DNA of 64,000 nt from Streptococcus canis (GCF_900636575.1 NZ_LR134293.1:1-64000), one strand, 5' to 3'. Positions 29,203-38,219 are shown, counted from the stretch's first letter. The notes: generated from the sequence alone by a model not told the origin. Made by a program: numbers and translations.

Positions 29203-29309
29203 GCTCTTATCTCCCCGTCAGTTTTGACCATATTATACCATATCTCCAACCAAGATGGCTGATAAGACTCTCAGAGAAATACTGCGGCAACCTCTCCAAC
29301 TCCTAGGAA

Positions 29310-29940
29310 TATTTATGATTTGTTAATAAAGCAAATAGGGCTTCTCGACTGATTTTACCACTATCTTTAAGTGGGAGTTGATCCACAAGAAAATAATACT
29401 TTGGCAACTATCAAGGGCTAAGCTGAAAAGCTAGAAAGTCTTTGACAGCAGGCAAATAATGGTCTTTAGTCAAAACCAACACCAAAAGAACAGCTTGATT
29501 CAAATTGTCCCCTACCTTCAGAGCGGTAGCTGCCTTAACTTCTGGATATTGAAAGACCAATTGCACCAAACTGGGCAGATGACATTTCACTCTCCGTTGA
29601 TTAAGCCAGTCACCTTGTCGTCCCTCAAAATTAAGCCAGCAGGACTCATTTCCCCAAAATAGGTCATTTCTGATAGCCATCCGCTACATTTTTATCAGCC
29701 CTTGCCTCAAACTGGCTACTGCTGGTGGATTCTATCAACCACTGAGCTGGTTATTTTTTCAAAAATCGTACTTCAAGCGCCAGCCCTGACTCCACCAACC
29801 TCATCTTCCGAAGGCATTAAGAATCTGTTATGACCAGATTTTCATTTGGTTGCGCTGCTTTTTCTAAAATCACATTAACTACAAGACTGGTTTTGGGTAA
29901 CTTTTGGTTGCACGCAATCATGACAGCTAGTAATCTTCTT
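29310..29940 (-). pseudogene. Relic of an AMP-forming acyl/aryl ligase (ANL superfamily)
   Basis: Minus-strand translation shows the C-terminal subdomain of an AMP-binding enzyme: LVQLVFQYPEVKAA, then two in-frame stops (near 29408-29413), then in the same frame LPKYYFLVDQLPLKDSGKISREALFALL. The last part contains the family motif PxKxSGKIxR with the catalytic lysine. Further upstream, other frames give pieces such as LLAVMIACNQKLPKTSL broken by stops. The N-terminal AMP-binding core (SGTTG motif) is missing. The 89-codon frame at 29411-29680 is part of this relic, not a separate gene. Confidence 0.7.
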
Positions 29941-30041
29941 ATTGTCAACCTATTTTTCCATGTTGGATAACTTTATTATACTGAAAGCTTAGAGACAAAG
30001 AAAGGGAAAATCTATAAAAGAACGCTCCTTAGCCACCAAAA

Positions 30042-30067
30042 AAAGCTGAGCCTTCAGACTCAACTTT
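30042..30067 (-). terminator. Terminator of the dha operon
   Basis: An 11-bp stem with two G-U pairs closes a 4-base loop, followed on the minus strand by seven T. It starts about 10 bases after the aquaporin stop codon. Confidence 0.8.
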
Positions 30068-30075
30068 TGCTGTGA

Positions 30076-30786
30076 TTACATCATGTTTAAAATCAGTTGA
30101 TAAATCAAGGCACCTGCAACCCCACCAAGGATTGGTCCTAAAACTGGAATCCAAGCGTATGACCAATCAGAATCTCCCTTATTTGGGATTGGAAGTAAGG
30201 CATGCATGATGCGTGGTCCGAGGTCACGCGCTGGGTTGATGGCATAACCTGTCGTTGCTCCAAGTGAGAAACCAACTGCCATTACCACGACACCAACGAT
30301 TAAAGGACCAAAACCAGCAGCCACCTTATTAGGGCCAATGGCCATTACTGTAATGACTAAAACAGCTGTTCCTAGGGCTTCTCCAAAAAGATTTGACCAA
30401 GTGTGACGAATAGCTGGTCCAGTTGAGAAACATGCTAAAATCGTACCAGCATCTTTGGTTTCCTTCCAATATGGGTAGTAATGCAGATAGAGAACTAGAG
30501 CTCCAAGCATGGCTCCAAGGAATTGAGCCACAAGATAGGTTAATACTTGTGACCATGGTAAGGAGCCGACAGCCACCATGGCAAGGGTCACTGCTGGGTT
30601 TAAATGGGCACCACTCATAAAGCCACTAATATAAACTGCTACGGTTACAGCAATTCCCCAGCCTAAAACAATAGCAATCCAGCCACTATTTTGAGCCTTC
30701 GTTTTATTTAAAACACAGGCCGAAACGACGCCGTCTCCTAGTAAAACTAAGATAAATGTTCCCAAAAGTTCACCAATAAAATTCAT
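30076..30786 (-). CDS. glpF: GlpF-type aquaglyceroporin
   Basis: 236 residues with six membrane segments and both half-helix motifs, though in altered form: HLNPAVT (first NPA, about 62-68) and INPARDLGPR (second NPA, about 188-197), with Asp after the second NPA-R as in glycerol facilitators. It probably brings glycerol or dihydroxyacetone into the cell. It is the last gene of dhaK-dhaL-dhaM-glpF, 13 bases after dhaM, which points to dihydroxyacetone or glycerol as cargo rather than water alone. Confidence 0.92.
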   Translation of the reverse strand: MNFIGELLGTFILVLLGDGVVSACVLNKTKAQNSGWIAIVLGWGIAVTVAVYISGFMSGAHLNPAVTLAMVAVGSLPWSQVLTYLVAQFLGAMLGALVLYLHYYPYWKETKDAGTILACFSTGPAIRHTWSNLFGEALGTAVLVITVMAIGPNKVAAGFGPLIVGVVVMAVGFSLGATTGYAINPARDLGPRIMHALLPIPNKGDSDWSYAWIPVLGPILGGVAGALIYQLILNMM

Positions 30787-30799
30787 GATAAGCTCCTTG

Positions 30800-31174
30800 C
30801 TATTTATTGATAGCTAATTCTTCTAACTGACTTAAAATAGCCTCCTTGTCTGCACCAGCCTGAATAAGAGCTGCAGCTGTGTAGGCTCCTTCGACAATGG
30901 GAACCACATTTAAGGTAATGGACTTGTCAGAAAAATCCGAAACCATTTCGATATTCATACGGGCTGATCCAAGATCAAAGAAAGCCAATAAGTCATCCTT
31001 AGGGTTGGTATCCACGATAGCTTGAACTTGGTCAAAGCTTGTGCCAATACCACCATCTTCGGTACCTCCAACATAGGTAATGGCAACATCTGTTGCTACC
31101 TCTGAAATCAGATCAACAACCCCCTGAGCAATGTTTTTAGAATGCGATACAATAATAATTCCCAAATCTGACAT
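30800..31174 (-). CDS. dhaM: DhaM, phosphotransfer subunit of PTS-dependent dihydroxyacetone kinase
   Basis: 124 residues, the single-domain EIIA-Man-like form found in Firmicutes; E. coli DhaM carries extra HPr- and EI-like domains. His11 in IIIVSHS is the expected phosphorylation site. The Ala/Gly-rich GTSFDQV and VPIVEGAYTAA segments match the family. It passes phosphate from HPr to the ADP bound on DhaL. Its start overlaps the dhaL stop by one base. Confidence 0.95.
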   Translation of the reverse strand: MSDLGIIIVSHSKNIAQGVVDLISEVATDVAITYVGGTEDGGIGTSFDQVQAIVDTNPKDDLLAFFDLGSARMNIEMVSDFSDKSITLNVVPIVEGAYTAAALIQAGADKEAILSQLEELAINK

Positions 31175-31749
31175 TAAACCACCTCTGCTTCCAACATGGC
31201 TTCAAATAAAAGACCTGATGAAAAGGAACCTGGATCAATATGACCTACTGAACGTTCCCCAACATAAGAGGCCCGTCCTTTGGTAGCTTGAATATCTTTT
31301 GTGGCTAAAACAGCTCCTTCAACTACATCCTTGGTTAGCCCATCATTTTTCAAGGCCTCGATAACAGGTGTCCAAACATCTACCATGGTTTTCTCACCCA
31401 CTTCTGCCTTACCACGTTTTTGGATCATGTCCAATCCAGCCTGCAAAGCGTCCGCTAAATTGCTATCCTCACTAGCTTTTGAAAGTCCCATAAAGGCAGA
31501 ACCATACAAGGGTCCTGAAGCGCCACCAACTTTACCTAATAATTGCATAGCAACGACCTTAAACACCTCTTTTGCACTAGCAAATTCCTTACTGTCAAGA
31601 TTTTCCATGACCGCAGTCATGCCGCGGACCATATTCCCACCGTGGTCTCCATCTCCGATAGGTGTATCCAATTGACTCAGGTAATCCTTGTTCACCTGAA
31701 TTTTCTCATTAAACAAGGTCATCCATTTGATTGCGTCTTGTGCTTGCAT
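31174..31749 (-). CDS. dhaL: DhaL, ADP-binding subunit of dihydroxyacetone kinase
   Basis: 191 residues, all helical. The magnesium-binding aspartates lie in LDTPIGDGDHGGNM (Asp28, 33, 35), with later GKVGGASGPLYGSAF and RASYVGERSVGHIDPGS nucleotide-binding loops. In PTS-dependent kinases the bound ADP is not exchanged but is rephosphorylated by DhaM. The start is ATG 31749, with AAGGAGGAAATC just before it; the longer frame from 31818 runs into dhaK. Confidence 0.95.
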   Translation of the reverse strand: MQAQDAIKWMTLFNEKIQVNKDYLSQLDTPIGDGDHGGNMVRGMTAVMENLDSKEFASAKEVFKVVAMQLLGKVGGASGPLYGSAFMGLSKASEDSNLADALQAGLDMIQKRGKAEVGEKTMVDVWTPVIEALKNDGLTKDVVEGAVLATKDIQATKGRASYVGERSVGHIDPGSFSSGLLFEAMLEAEVV

Positions 31750-31759
31750 GATTTCCTCC

Positions 31760-32749
31760 TTACCAAGCTGGTGTAATAACGTCTGATTGAAGGGCTTCTG
31801 TCCATTCGTCCTTGTCAAGTTTAATCAAGGTCAAGGATAAACCAGCCATGTCAATAGATGTCATGTAGTCACCAATTTTCTTGAAGCTAACCGTCACACC
31901 TTTTTCTGCTAATAGTTTAGCCACATCATTCGCAAAGACATATTGTTCCATTAATGGTGTAGCCCCTAAACCATTGACCAAGACGCCATAGTGCTGGCCA
32001 ACACTCATGTCAAAGCTATCTGCCAATTTGTCTACCAATTCTTTAGCTAAGACTGCTGATGACTGCAGTTTTTCTTTCTTGTAGCCTGGTTCACCGTGAA
32101 TCCCAACACCGTATTCAAATTCATCATCTTCAAGCACAAAGCCAGGTTTACCAACTTCAGGTACAGTCGCTCCAGACAGAGCTAGACCAATGGTTTTAAT
32201 GTTGGGTACTAATTCATCAGCCAAAGCTTTAATATCTGCTAATGACTTGCCTTGACGCGCAGCATGTCCCAAAATTTTATGAACAAGAATGGTTCCCGCA
32301 ACCCCACGACGACCTTGAGTGTAAAGGCTATTTTCAACCGCAATATCATCATCAACGACAACACTGGCAACATCAATGCCTTCCATTTCTGCTAATTCTT
32401 GTGCCATTTCAAAATTCATAATATCGCCTGAATAATTTTTGATAACCATAAAGACACCTGCACCTTCATCAGCTGCCTTGATGGCTTCCAAAATTTGGTC
32501 TGGAGTTGGAGAGGTAAAGACCGCCCCACAAATAGCTGCTGAAAGCATGCCTTCGCCAACAAAACCAGCATGGGACGGTTCGTGTCCAGAACCACCACCT
32601 GAGATAAGAGCTACTTTGCCTGTTTTTTCTGCCTTACGAACAATGACATCAAAGCCATCTAGGCGTTCCACCAAGTCATCATGCATATAGGCAAGTCCTT
32701 GTAGCATGTCATCCACAATCTGAGTGGCATCGTTCATAATTTTTTTCAT
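31760..32749 (-). CDS. dhaK: DhaK, dihydroxyacetone-binding subunit of dihydroxyacetone kinase
   Basis: 329 residues. The substrate-binding His218 lies in GVGIHGEPGY, where dihydroxyacetone binds covalently; ISGGGSGHEPSHAGFVG (about 49-65) and the acidic VVVDDDIAVEN loop match DhaK. With DhaL and DhaM it makes dihydroxyacetone phosphate using phosphoenolpyruvate through the PTS. First gene of the operon; GGAGGAAG precedes the ATG. Its promoter carries a cre site and a likely DhaS operator. Confidence 0.96.
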   Translation of the reverse strand: MKKIMNDATQIVDDMLQGLAYMHDDLVERLDGFDVIVRKAEKTGKVALISGGGSGHEPSHAGFVGEGMLSAAICGAVFTSPTPDQILEAIKAADEGAGVFMVIKNYSGDIMNFEMAQELAEMEGIDVASVVVDDDIAVENSLYTQGRRGVAGTILVHKILGHAARQGKSLADIKALADELVPNIKTIGLALSGATVPEVGKPGFVLEDDEFEYGVGIHGEPGYKKEKLQSSAVLAKELVDKLADSFDMSVGQHYGVLVNGLGATPLMEQYVFANDVAKLLAEKGVTVSFKKIGDYMTSIDMAGLSLTLIKLDKDEWTEALQSDVITPAW

Positions 32750-32768
32750 AGGTCTTCCTCCGATTTTT

Positions 32769-32783
32769 TGTTTACGCTTTCAT
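32769..32783 (-). promoter_or_regulatory. cre site for CcpA overlapping the dhaK -10 box
   Basis: On the minus strand ATGAAAGCGTAAACA matches the cre consensus WTGNAANCGNWNNCW at every position. Its first two bases overlap the TATAAT at 32787-32782, so CcpA would block the polymerase. The upstream -35 (TTACGT, 17 bases away) is weak, as expected for an activator-dependent promoter. Confidence 0.75.
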
Positions 32784-32810
32784 TATAAAATAGCCAAACA
32801 AAAAACGTAA

Positions 32811-32834
32811 GGGACAAATGATCAGATTTGTCCC
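32811..32834. promoter_or_regulatory. Likely DhaS operator (inverted repeat between dhaK and dhaS)
   Basis: GGGACAAAT and its exact complement are separated by six bases. It closely resembles the DhaS site I recall from Lactococcus lactis (GGACACAT-N6-ATTTGTCC). It lies immediately upstream of the weak dhaK -35 and near the start of the dhaS transcript, placing it to activate dhaKLM-glpF. Confidence 0.75.
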
Positions 32835-32899
32835 TTTTCTTTCTAAAATACCTTTGATAAGGTATAATGGCAGAAGATATTTCATGTAAAGGATTACTT

Positions 32900-33436
32900 A
32901 TGGCAACATCTCTCATTACCAAGAAAAAAATTGCCAAGGCTTTCAAAAAACAACTGGCGGTGAAAAGTTTCGATAAAATTTCAGTGGTTGATATTATGGA
33001 TCAAGCCCAAATCAGGCGGCAAACCTTCTACAATCATTTTCTGGATAAGTACGAACTGTTAGACTGGATTTTTGAGACTGAACTTCAGGAACAGGTCACA
33101 CACAATCTCAATTACATCAGTGGTTTTCAACTGTTAGAAGAGTTGCTCTTTTATTTTGAACGCAACAAAACGTTTTATGCTCAACTATTTGACATCAAGG
33201 GTCAAAACGACTTTTACAGCTACTTTGTCGACTACTGCCAGGTCTTAATGGCTAAAATCATTTCTGAATACCAAAGTCAGGAAATGAGCCAATCCGATGA
33301 TTCTGACTACCTCGCCTTTTTAACCCATTACCATGCAAGAGCACTGGCAGATATGCTTAAAGGTTATGTTAGTCAGGACGAGCCCAAGCTTTATCTCCCT
33401 TATTTCAAACAGCTTATTTTAGCCAGCATTCGTTAG
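32900..33436 (+). CDS. dhaS: DhaS, TetR-family activator of the dha operon
   Basis: 178 residues. A TetR-type helix-turn-helix fills about 20-45 (KISVVDIMDQAQIRRQTFYNHF), followed by the DKYELLDWIFE helix and an all-helical C-terminus. In L. lactis DhaS binds DNA and turns on dhaKLM together with the co-activator DhaQ carrying dihydroxyacetone. I choose ATG 32900, which has AAAGG nine bases upstream; the frame from 32867 starts inside the promoter. It is divergent from dhaK and 14 bases upstream of dhaQ. Confidence 0.9.
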   Translation: MATSLITKKKIAKAFKKQLAVKSFDKISVVDIMDQAQIRRQTFYNHFLDKYELLDWIFETELQEQVTHNLNYISGFQLLEELLFYFERNKTFYAQLFDIKGQNDFYSYFVDYCQVLMAKIISEYQSQEMSQSDDSDYLAFLTHYHARALADMLKGYVSQDEPKLYLPYFKQLILASIR

Positions 33437-33450
33437 ACAAGGAAAACATT

Positions 33451-34440
33451 ATGGTAACTATCTTAAATCAAACCCAAAACCTGATTTCCCAATATATGGC
33501 AAGTGTCTTAGCAGCTCATCCCCACTTAGCTCAATTACAGGACTTACCTATTATTTACAATAGACATCTCGATGATGAGCTGATTCCCATTTTATCTGGA
33601 GGAGGATCTGGACACGAACCTGCCCATTCAGGCTTTGTTGGGGATGGCATGCTCTCAGCCGCTATTTATGGCGATATTTTTACCCCACCTACTGCCACAG
33701 ACATCTTAGAAGCCCTGCGATTCCTTGATAAAGGTAAGGGCGTCTTTGTCATTATCAAAAATTTTGAAGCCGATATTCGTGAATTTAGCCAAGCCATTCA
33801 TCTGGCACGGCAAGAAGGCCACCGTATTAAATACATCATTTCCCATGATGATATTTCGGTTGAACCCAAAAAGCAATTTCAAATGCGGCATCGTGGCTTA
33901 GCTGGAACTATTTTGCTCCACAAAATACTGGGCGCTGCCGCTCAAAAGGGAGCGAGTTTGGACAATTTGGAAGAACTAGCCTTTGACCTAGCTACTGAGA
34001 TTGCCACCATCGGTTTTGCAACCAAATCAGCTAGCTTACCAAATGCACCACGACCACTTTTTGAATTGCCTGATAGCCAGATTTCCTATGGTATCGGTAT
34101 CCATGGTGAAGAAGGCTACCGCACTGTTCCTTTTATGTCCTCAGAGCATCTGGCTGTGGAAATCATCAACAAACTTCAAATCAAATTCCACTGGCAAGAG
34201 GGGGAACATTTTATCCTGCTTGTCAATAATTTGGGGACGACAACTGAGTTAGAGCAAGCTATCTTTCTTAATGATATTCATCAATTATTAGACCTAGAAG
34301 GGCTTCATCTCCCCTTTATCAAAAATGGAAAATTCATGACCAGCCTTGATATGACAGGTATTTCTGTTACTCTTTGCCGACTAAAAAACAAGCTATGGCT
34401 AGATTATTTGCAAGCACCTACTAATGCTTATGCCTGGTAG
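33451..34440 (+). CDS. dhaQ: DhaQ, DhaK-like co-activator of DhaS
   Basis: 329 residues and clearly a DhaK paralog (LSGGGSGHEPAHSGFVGDGMLSAA). The dihydroxyacetone-binding His218 is kept in GIGIHGEEGY, but the acidic loop reads ISHDDISVE rather than VVDDDIAVE. Pairing with dhaS instead of dhaL marks it as the regulatory form: it senses dihydroxyacetone and joins DhaS. AAGGAAAACATT precedes the ATG. Confidence 0.88.
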   Translation: MVTILNQTQNLISQYMASVLAAHPHLAQLQDLPIIYNRHLDDELIPILSGGGSGHEPAHSGFVGDGMLSAAIYGDIFTPPTATDILEALRFLDKGKGVFVIIKNFEADIREFSQAIHLARQEGHRIKYIISHDDISVEPKKQFQMRHRGLAGTILLHKILGAAAQKGASLDNLEELAFDLATEIATIGFATKSASLPNAPRPLFELPDSQISYGIGIHGEEGYRTVPFMSSEHLAVEIINKLQIKFHWQEGEHFILLVNNLGTTTELEQAIFLNDIHQLLDLEGLHLPFIKNGKFMTSLDMTGISVTLCRLKNKLWLDYLQAPTNAYAW

Positions 34441-34553
34441 TGATCCCCCTAAGGCCCCAATGGATATTTTTTAATAAACCTTCTATCTTCTGACACTTTG
34501 CTTTTAATGTGAATTTTATTGGCAAATGACTAGATCGTTAACGTGGTATTTTC

Positions 34554-35250
34554 ATGAAGAAATCTCATTCAGCTGCCAAACTTCTAGTCAGTTTTGCTGT
34601 CAGCATCACTTTACTGATAACACCTTCCAAGCAAGCCTTGACCACAGAACAAGGTGGCATCAAGGAAACAATAACACAAATCCGCCATAACCCTCCCTCA
34701 TTAAGGATTGAGTAAAAGACTATGCTTCAAAAACAACAGCTTTACAAGCTCTAATTTAGAGACTCTAGACCCCTTCTATTATCTCCCCTTATGCCACTAA
34801 ATATGAGGATAATATGAGTTACCTCATTGCAGAACGTGAATTAAATGACAATTACCGTAAGGATATGGCCAACCATTATCGCCTTGATTACCTAAATCTA
34901 ACCGTAGAAATTGATTTGCATTTTAAAGAAATTTTTGCAGATCTCTATAATTCTGATCTCAGCATGCAACCTGATGTCCCTAGTTTTCGTATCTCTGATC
35001 TTCAGGGGGACTGAGAAATTCATCAATCACCTTCAGGAAATAAAGAAGAATTAGCAAAGGGAAATCAATTACTAAAAGCTTACAGCGACAAAAGTCTCCA
35101 GTCTGAAAAGGTTTTTGACCAACTGATCAAAGAAGTCGCCCAGATCACCCATGCTCAACAAGCACTCTTTTTCTTCACTGGTGAAAATCCTTCTGTTGTC
35201 AACAGACAAGATGATATCAACAGGAATATAACAATTTATTATAGCCAGCC
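34554..35250 (+). pseudogene. Decayed secreted-protein gene
   Basis: An ATG at 34554 opens a typical signal peptide (MKKSHSAAKLLVSFAVS, then ITLLITPSKQAL) that stops after 53 codons at 34715. Later pieces, in shifting frames, include MSYLIAERELNDNYRKDMAN (frame 34814-35014) and, after its stop, GNQLLKAYSDKSLQSEKVFD and QITHAQQALFFF. Together they suggest one helical secreted or surface protein of about 230 residues broken by several mutations. I do not recognise the family. The stretch 34441-34553 holds only an AT-rich upstream region. Confidence 0.55.
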
Positions 35251-35286
35251 ATAGAAGTCTTGACATAACTTCAAAAAAAGAACCTA

Positions 35287-35338
35287 AAAACCACAACTGA
35301 AACCGTCTCGAACGACCTTATTTCAGTTATGGTTTTTT
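35287..35338. terminator. Bidirectional terminator
   Basis: AAACCACAACTGAAA pairs with TTTCAGTTATGGTTT with one mismatch, around an approximately 18-base loop, and has T runs on both sides. It serves the ABC exporter operon from the right (stop at 35389) and possibly the old secreted-protein gene from the left. Confidence 0.7.
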
Positions 35339-35388
35339 AGTGATCTGTTTTAATTAAAAGTGTCCTACTTGTTCTGATGCCAATTTTT

Positions 35389-36174
35389 CTAAGAACCTGC
35401 ACTTTCATAAGCATCTAGGCCCCATTTCCAAAATTTGAGCGACAAGGCAAATACCAGTAACGACACCACTACCAACCCTCCAATATTAAAGAACAGGTGC
35501 TGACCTGTTAAAAAATAAGAAGCAGGGTAATAAGCTGTAAAAGCAAAGGGAATGACAAAACTGATTAACCACCGCAAAAAGGAATGGTAAATGGACATAG
35601 GGTATTTGGAAAAGTCATTGATCATGTAAAAAATATAGATAACTGCTCCAGACTGCTTGGTCCAAAAAGAAATGCTGGCGGTCGCAATTTTTAAAGAGGT
35701 ATAAATCAAGGTCGCAAAAGGAATAACCAGAATAAACAAGAGCACCTTAGGAAGAGTCCATGCGATACTACCAGCAGTGGTCACTAATAGGATCACCCCA
35801 ACCAATAATTCACCCAGGGCATCCACTTGAAAAGTTTCAACCAAAACATGAAACAAAGGACTAATTGGTCTAGTGAGGTACTTGTCAAATTCACCTTTTT
35901 TGACAAGCCGTTGCCCCAAGGCCCAAAGGTTGTCAAAAAAGAGGTGATCAATCCCCTTTGGAATCAAAGAAAAGCCATAAATAAACGCAATTTGTTCAAA
36001 AGTCCAGCCTTCTAAAGAAGGGATATGTTGGAAAAGTACCGATAAAAAGAGCAGATTAAGTCCCTGAGTGAGAAAAACACCTAGCACTCCCACCACAAAA
36101 TCAGCCTTATATTCCATAATTTGTTTGAGGTACTGTTTGATAAAAATCGCATGCATGCGTCTTAATTTTGCCAT
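35389..36174 (-). CDS. ABC-2 family exporter permease (second permease)
   Basis: 261 residues with six predicted membrane segments. The order ATPase-permease-permease and the motifs (PLFHVLVETFQVDALGELLVG; FAFTAYYPASYFLTGQ) match the ABC-2 permeases grouped as COG3694, often annotated as daunorubicin-type or nucleoside/multidrug exporters. Substrate unknown. It starts one base after the preceding permease and ends the operon. Confidence 0.82.
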   Translation of the reverse strand: MAKLRRMHAIFIKQYLKQIMEYKADFVVGVLGVFLTQGLNLLFLSVLFQHIPSLEGWTFEQIAFIYGFSLIPKGIDHLFFDNLWALGQRLVKKGEFDKYLTRPISPLFHVLVETFQVDALGELLVGVILLVTTAGSIAWTLPKVLLFILVIPFATLIYTSLKIATASISFWTKQSGAVIYIFYMINDFSKYPMSIYHSFLRWLISFVIPFAFTAYYPASYFLTGQHLFFNIGGLVVVSLLVFALSLKFWKWGLDAYESAGS

Positions 36175-36175
36175 C

Positions 36176-36994
36176 TCAGCCTCCTTGAATTGTTAAATGG
36201 TACTGAACCTTTTTCCAGATGACTTGCGATAAGACTACCATCACCAGTAACCAAACAATTTGCAAACCTAGGGCCACCATTATCTGACTAAGGCTATATT
36301 TCCCAATTACAATCATAACTGGCGTGTAAACCAAAGAGGAAAACGGTAGAAAACTAAGCACCGTCGAAACCATTTTAGGAAAAAAAGCCAGTGGAATCAA
36401 ACTACCTGACATAAAGGCAACCAAGGCATTTTTCAATAAATTAGATCCCCAAAGATTTTTAAAAACAAATGCTGAGAAGCCAAAACAAATATTGAAATAA
36501 AAATTGATTAAAAAAGCTAATAAAAGGCTAACTAAATAAAGAAAACTACTGGCCAAAACTTGCAAGATGGATAGCCCTGCCATGACTTTAATGCCAGTTA
36601 AGACCAATAAAAAAGGGAAGCCGACACTTATTAGCACAATCCAGCGAAAACCAATTTCCATAAAGAGATAAGAGGCTGCAAAATGGACGGGACGAAGCAG
36701 GCGCATGATGATAGAACCATCTTTCACTTCTTCACCAATCATAAAGGAACTATCGGATTTGGTCAGTAAAGTGGTCACAAAACTCATGATAATGTAAAAG
36801 GTCATGTCAGAAAGGGTGAAACCATTAATCAAGGATTGCTTGGACGAATCAAAAACAGCCTTCCAGAGGTAATAAGCCACAAAAGCCCCCATGACATCTC
36901 CAATACGATACAAAAAGAAATTAACGCGATAGGTTATTAATTCCTGAATTCCTGCACTGAGAAAGGGGCTATAGCGTTTCCAAAATGACCACAT
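36176..36994 (-). CDS. ABC-2 family exporter permease (first permease)
   Basis: 272 residues, six predicted membrane segments (for example VNFFLYRIGDVMGAFVAYYLW and MRLLRPVHFAASYLF), like the COG4587 permeases. ATG 36994 has AAGGAGC seven bases upstream and follows the ATPase stop by one base; the longer frame from 37045 would overlap the ATPase gene and is rejected. It pairs with the following permease to form the membrane channel. Confidence 0.82.
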   Translation of the reverse strand: MWSFWKRYSPFLSAGIQELITYRVNFFLYRIGDVMGAFVAYYLWKAVFDSSKQSLINGFTLSDMTFYIIMSFVTTLLTKSDSSFMIGEEVKDGSIIMRLLRPVHFAASYLFMEIGFRWIVLISVGFPFLLVLTGIKVMAGLSILQVLASSFLYLVSLLLAFLINFYFNICFGFSAFVFKNLWGSNLLKNALVAFMSGSLIPLAFFPKMVSTVLSFLPFSSLVYTPVMIVIGKYSLSQIMVALGLQIVWLLVMVVLSQVIWKKVQYHLTIQGG

Positions 36995-36995
36995 C

Positions 36996-37988
36996 TTAAA
37001 GCTCCTTTCGGTAGAAACGACGAACAATATCCTCAATATCAACATCAGTCATCTTCAAATCCCTAACCACAAAATCAGCCATGGTTTTTTGAATAATGTC
37101 CGCTGTTTGATAACGCGAACTGTCATACTGAATGTCTAAACTAAGCTCATGCCGTTCCACTGTGATGTCAGGTAAGCCCATAAACTGTGAGACCACTTGC
37201 TCCTGCCCTGGCTTCAATTCAAAAGACAAGCTCTTCATTTTCCCGAAAGCTTGTTTCATTTGGGGTACTGTCCCGTCGAAAATCTCTTGTCCTTTATCAA
37301 TCATGATAATGCGATGGCACAGTTGTTCAATATCGCTCAAATCATGAGTCGTCAGTAAAATAGTTGTCTCTTCTTCTTGATTAATTTGCGTAATGGCACG
37401 CCGAATATTATCCTTCACCGAAACATCTAACCCAATGGTAGGCTCATCTAAAAACAATACTTTAGGATTATGTAGCAAGGAAGCAGCAATATCAGCTCGC
37501 ATACGCTGACCAAGTGATAAGGTTCGTACAGGATCCTTAATGAACTCATTCAGGTCCAAAACCTCATTTAAAAAATCCATGCGCTTACGAAAATCTTTTT
37601 CAGGCACATCGTAAATTTCTTTTAAAACGGCATAGGTCTCCTGCAAGGCCAAATCCCACCACAGTTGTGTCCGTTGACCAAAAACAGCTCCTATGTCTTT
37701 CACATAGTCTTGGCGATTATCTTGTGGGATTTTACCATTAATCCGACAATAACCCGATGTCGGCTTTAAAATACCTGTTAACATCTTAATAGTGGTTGAT
37801 TTTCCAGCACCATTGGCTCCAATGAAACCTAAAATTTGCCCTTTAGGCACCTCAAAAGATAGGTCTTTAACCGCCTCAAAGGTTTCTCTTTGGGGATGAA
37901 CAAAGGACTTTAGAGCTCCCTTTAACCCTGGCTCTTTAATGGTTTTGGAAAAATTTTTCTGAAGGTGGGACACTTCTATCATGACCAT
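36996..37988 (-). CDS. ABC exporter ATP-binding protein
   Basis: 330 residues. Walker A is GANGAGKST (about 58-66), the signature is TLSLGQRMRADIAASLL, Walker B is KVLFLDEPTIGLD, and the H-loop is LLTTHDLSD. The long C-terminal extension (after about 245) is typical of COG4586 ATPases that serve ABC-2 exporters. GAGG lies eight bases before the first ATG; the ATG two codons later is also possible. Confidence 0.9.
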   Translation of the reverse strand: MVMIEVSHLQKNFSKTIKEPGLKGALKSFVHPQRETFEAVKDLSFEVPKGQILGFIGANGAGKSTTIKMLTGILKPTSGYCRINGKIPQDNRQDYVKDIGAVFGQRTQLWWDLALQETYAVLKEIYDVPEKDFRKRMDFLNEVLDLNEFIKDPVRTLSLGQRMRADIAASLLHNPKVLFLDEPTIGLDVSVKDNIRRAITQINQEEETTILLTTHDLSDIEQLCHRIIMIDKGQEIFDGTVPQMKQAFGKMKSLSFELKPGQEQVVSQFMGLPDITVERHELSLDIQYDSSRYQTADIIQKTMADFVVRDLKMTDVDIEDIVRRFYRKEL

Positions 37989-38038
37989 TTACCATTCCTC
38001 ATTTCTGTTATCATCTCAACAACGTTACTAAACAATTT

Positions 38039-38067
38039 ATTATAACACTATGAGAAAGACAATGCAA
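38039..38067 (-). promoter_or_regulatory. Promoter of the ABC exporter operon
   Basis: On the minus strand TTGCAT and TATAAT are exactly 17 bases apart. The ATPase gene starts about 50 bases downstream. Confidence 0.65.
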
Positions 38068-38089
38068 CCGCTTGCTTGTTTTTGAGAAA

Positions 38090-38216
38090 GAAAAACTCCT
38101 GAAACACGATAACATATGCGTTTCAAGAGTTAGTTGACATCATGATCATTAAATCATTGTCATTGACACCTTCTAAAAATGGAATTTACCTACGTTCTGA
38201 TAAGTCCAGAGGACTT
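38090..38216 (-). repeat. 3'-end repeat element, copy A (after thrS)
   Basis: One of three copies in the window. Read on the minus strand it starts with a short hairpin (AAGTCC/GGACTT), then TCAGAACGTAG, a conserved middle (GACAATGATTTAATGATCAT, then GATGTCAAC), and ends with a terminator stem (ACTCTTGAAAC paired with GTTTCAGGAGT) plus a T run. It begins three bases after the thrS stop and must end thrS transcription. In copies B and C the middle reads as an open frame ending NDLMIMMSTNS-stop or a close variant, and here too except for one stop. Confidence 0.8.
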
Positions 38217-38219
38217 TTA

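Noticed and set aside
29459..29662. 67-codon plus-strand frame
   Set aside because: Antisense to the AMP-ligase relic; the minus-strand reading has family motifs and this one has none.
32746..32946. 66-codon minus-strand frame upstream of dhaK
   Set aside because: It runs across the DhaS operator, the promoter and the cre site and has no ribosome binding site.
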